Of a stretch of DNA of 64,000 nt, positions 62,793 to 64,000 are shown in pieces. Position 1 is the first letter of the stretch, and each line of letters starts with the position of its first letter. Where the stretch lies: positions 55,593,786 to 55,657,785 of the forward strand of contig OY747702.1 in assembly GCA_963556495.2 (NCBI GenBank), written 5' to 3'. The DNA comes from Valencia hispanica (Eukaryota; Chordata; Actinopteri; Cyprinodontiformes; Valenciidae). The notes beneath the pieces were generated by a model, which was given only the letters and a program-made list of their open reading frames with translations, searched no databases and was not told the DNA's origin. Made by a program: the position numbers and the translations under genes.

Positions 62793-63240
62793 AGCTAATT
62801 TTATTTGTATAGCAACACTTTCAACAACAAGGTGATTCAAGGTGCTTTACATGATTAAAGGGTAAAATAAACACAGACAAAGCGTATAAAGTAAAACAGC
62901 AATAAAGCAAGAAGCACACACAAAACATATGATACATGAAAGCATTACTCAAAGGCAGCTCTAAACAGATACGTTTTAAGCCATGATTTAAAGAACTCAG
63001 TGTTTCAGCAGCGTTGCAGTTGTCTGGAAGTTTCTTCCAGATTAGAGGAGCATAGAAACTGAAAGCTGCTTCTCCATAACAAATTATTTCCATGGGTTTG
63101 AGAGATTTTTGCTTTTTGCTTTTGCTTCTCAAGATTACTCCTTAGTTCAGACATATGGAGAGCAGATTGTTGTTAAACATGTCTTTACTGTAAGTTAGAT
63201 TTTCTATAACTGAGAGGTGTGAACTCAAGTAGACTGCATG
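62793..63240 (-). mobile_element. L2-family LINE 3' end
   Basis: The minus strand encodes FSFYAPLIWKKLPDNCNAAE and TLSSLNHGLK, equivalent to LWNKLPDDSKAAETLSFF of the L2 at 3897-5160, followed by the same 3' end with ctatacaaataaa. 5' truncated. Confidence 0.75.
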
Positions 63241-64000
63241 CTGAAATGAAATCAAACGGTGCTTCAACATGTATAAAGCATGTATTAGCTTAAGTGTTCA
63301 CAGTTATTGAACCAGATTATTACACCCTTTTTTTATATTTTTCCTGACCAGATTTGTTTATTTATTATTGAAGCAAGAGCAGGCTTTCTGCAGGCATTTT
63401 CTAAAAAAAAGCTAAACCAATCTTAATGCAACATTTTACTATATTTTTCATCCTCAACAATAGACTAAATAAGCAAAGATTTTACAAAACATTTCAGATC
63501 TAAAGCATTAATATGGTGTTGTAGTTTGCCCCGTTTAAATAAAAAAGGGAAGAAAAAAAAAGTGTCACAATTTTTGGGGGGGCTTGACAATTATTCAGAG
63601 GGCCACAAATGGACCCCGGGGCAGACTTTGAACACCCTGTTGTAGAGAAATCAACTTTTTTCATCAAGTTTTTTTTCTTCTACTTTTTCAAAACATGATT
63701 CCTCAAAATTCCTCTACTATATTGTTAAACCATAATCTGTATGCTCTCCACCTCATCTTTAGGAAGACAGCCTAGTGCTGTCGTCATTACCTGCTGTTAT
63801 TCTAAAGATGTCAAGTTATGTTGGGCTCCTTCATTAGTTTTAGTCTGTTGTGGCAGCTCTCTTGTTGCAGTGACCGCACTTTACTATGCAATCAATACAT
63901 CTGCATCTCATTTGTTCACTGTGGCTGGAAAGTTTGTTCACTCTCACAACCACTTAAGCAGACAACAAATTGCTATGTGGAATAGATTAATAGAAGTTAA
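63241..64000. other. Intron stretch; one MITE fragment
   Basis: Unremarkable AT-rich DNA except about 63565-63645, where gggccacaaatggaccccgg and gactttgaacaccctg resemble the end of a common fish MITE. Nothing else recognised. Confidence 0.45.

Overview
The window is vertebrate nuclear DNA, almost certainly from a ray-finned (teleost) fish. It shows short coding exons with consensus splice sites, separated by very long introns. The introns are packed with a typical teleost repeat mix: Tc1/mariner, hAT, TTAA-target elements, L2-like LINEs, tRNA-derived SINEs, MITEs and microsatellites. The species cannot be told from the sequence alone.

One host gene crosses the window on the + strand. Three internal exons (5194-5314, 36474-36640, 55213-55333) join in frame (121, 167 and 121 nt). 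They encode the end of an EF-hand followed by most of one immunoglobulin domain. The protein matches the follistatin-like 4/5 family, secreted SPARC-related glycoproteins, and fstl5 is the slightly better match. The introns are about 31.2 kb and 18.6 kb; the upstream and downstream introns run off both ends. No promoter, first exon, last exon or polyadenylation region of this gene is present.

The rest is intronic and mostly transposon-derived. 1-5.2 kb: right part of a TTAA-type element that keeps a 5' coding exon, a SINE, and two L2 LINE fragments, the larger running almost to the exon 1 acceptor. 5.3-18 kb: a CAAGTC-rich MITE, a TTAA element, a 1.9-kb hAT element inserted into an older repeat, another hAT element with a perfect 8-bp target duplication, and a GC-richer repeat. 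18-29 kb: a TTAA element with a coding exon, an L2 relic broken by two nested insertions, a roughly 1-kb foldback palindrome built on a 20-bp periodic array of CTAAATATTTAG, and a Tc1 element with an open transposase frame and TA duplication. 29-36 kb: hAT and Tc1 relics, a CAAGTC element split by a LINE end, and a SINE with a perfect 13-bp target duplication. 36-55 kb: hAT copies, a composite TTAA element with a long inner hairpin, a 3 x 122-bp tandem array in a larger inverted-repeat element, and an element carrying a small membrane-protein-like ORF. 55-64 kb: an interrupted SINE, an 800-bp repeat that is the uninterrupted counterpart of the one split at 10.8 kb, a decayed Tc1 copy, SINE tails and an L2 3' end.

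The strongest unusual signals are the foldback element at 22.9-23.9 kb, the recurring pattern of non-autonomous elements that keep a short 5' coding exon with a splice donor (233, 11535, 18673 minus strand, perhaps 46158), and the nested insertions whose undisturbed homologues lie elsewhere in the window. No protein-coding gene other than the fstl exons and transposon sequences is supported.
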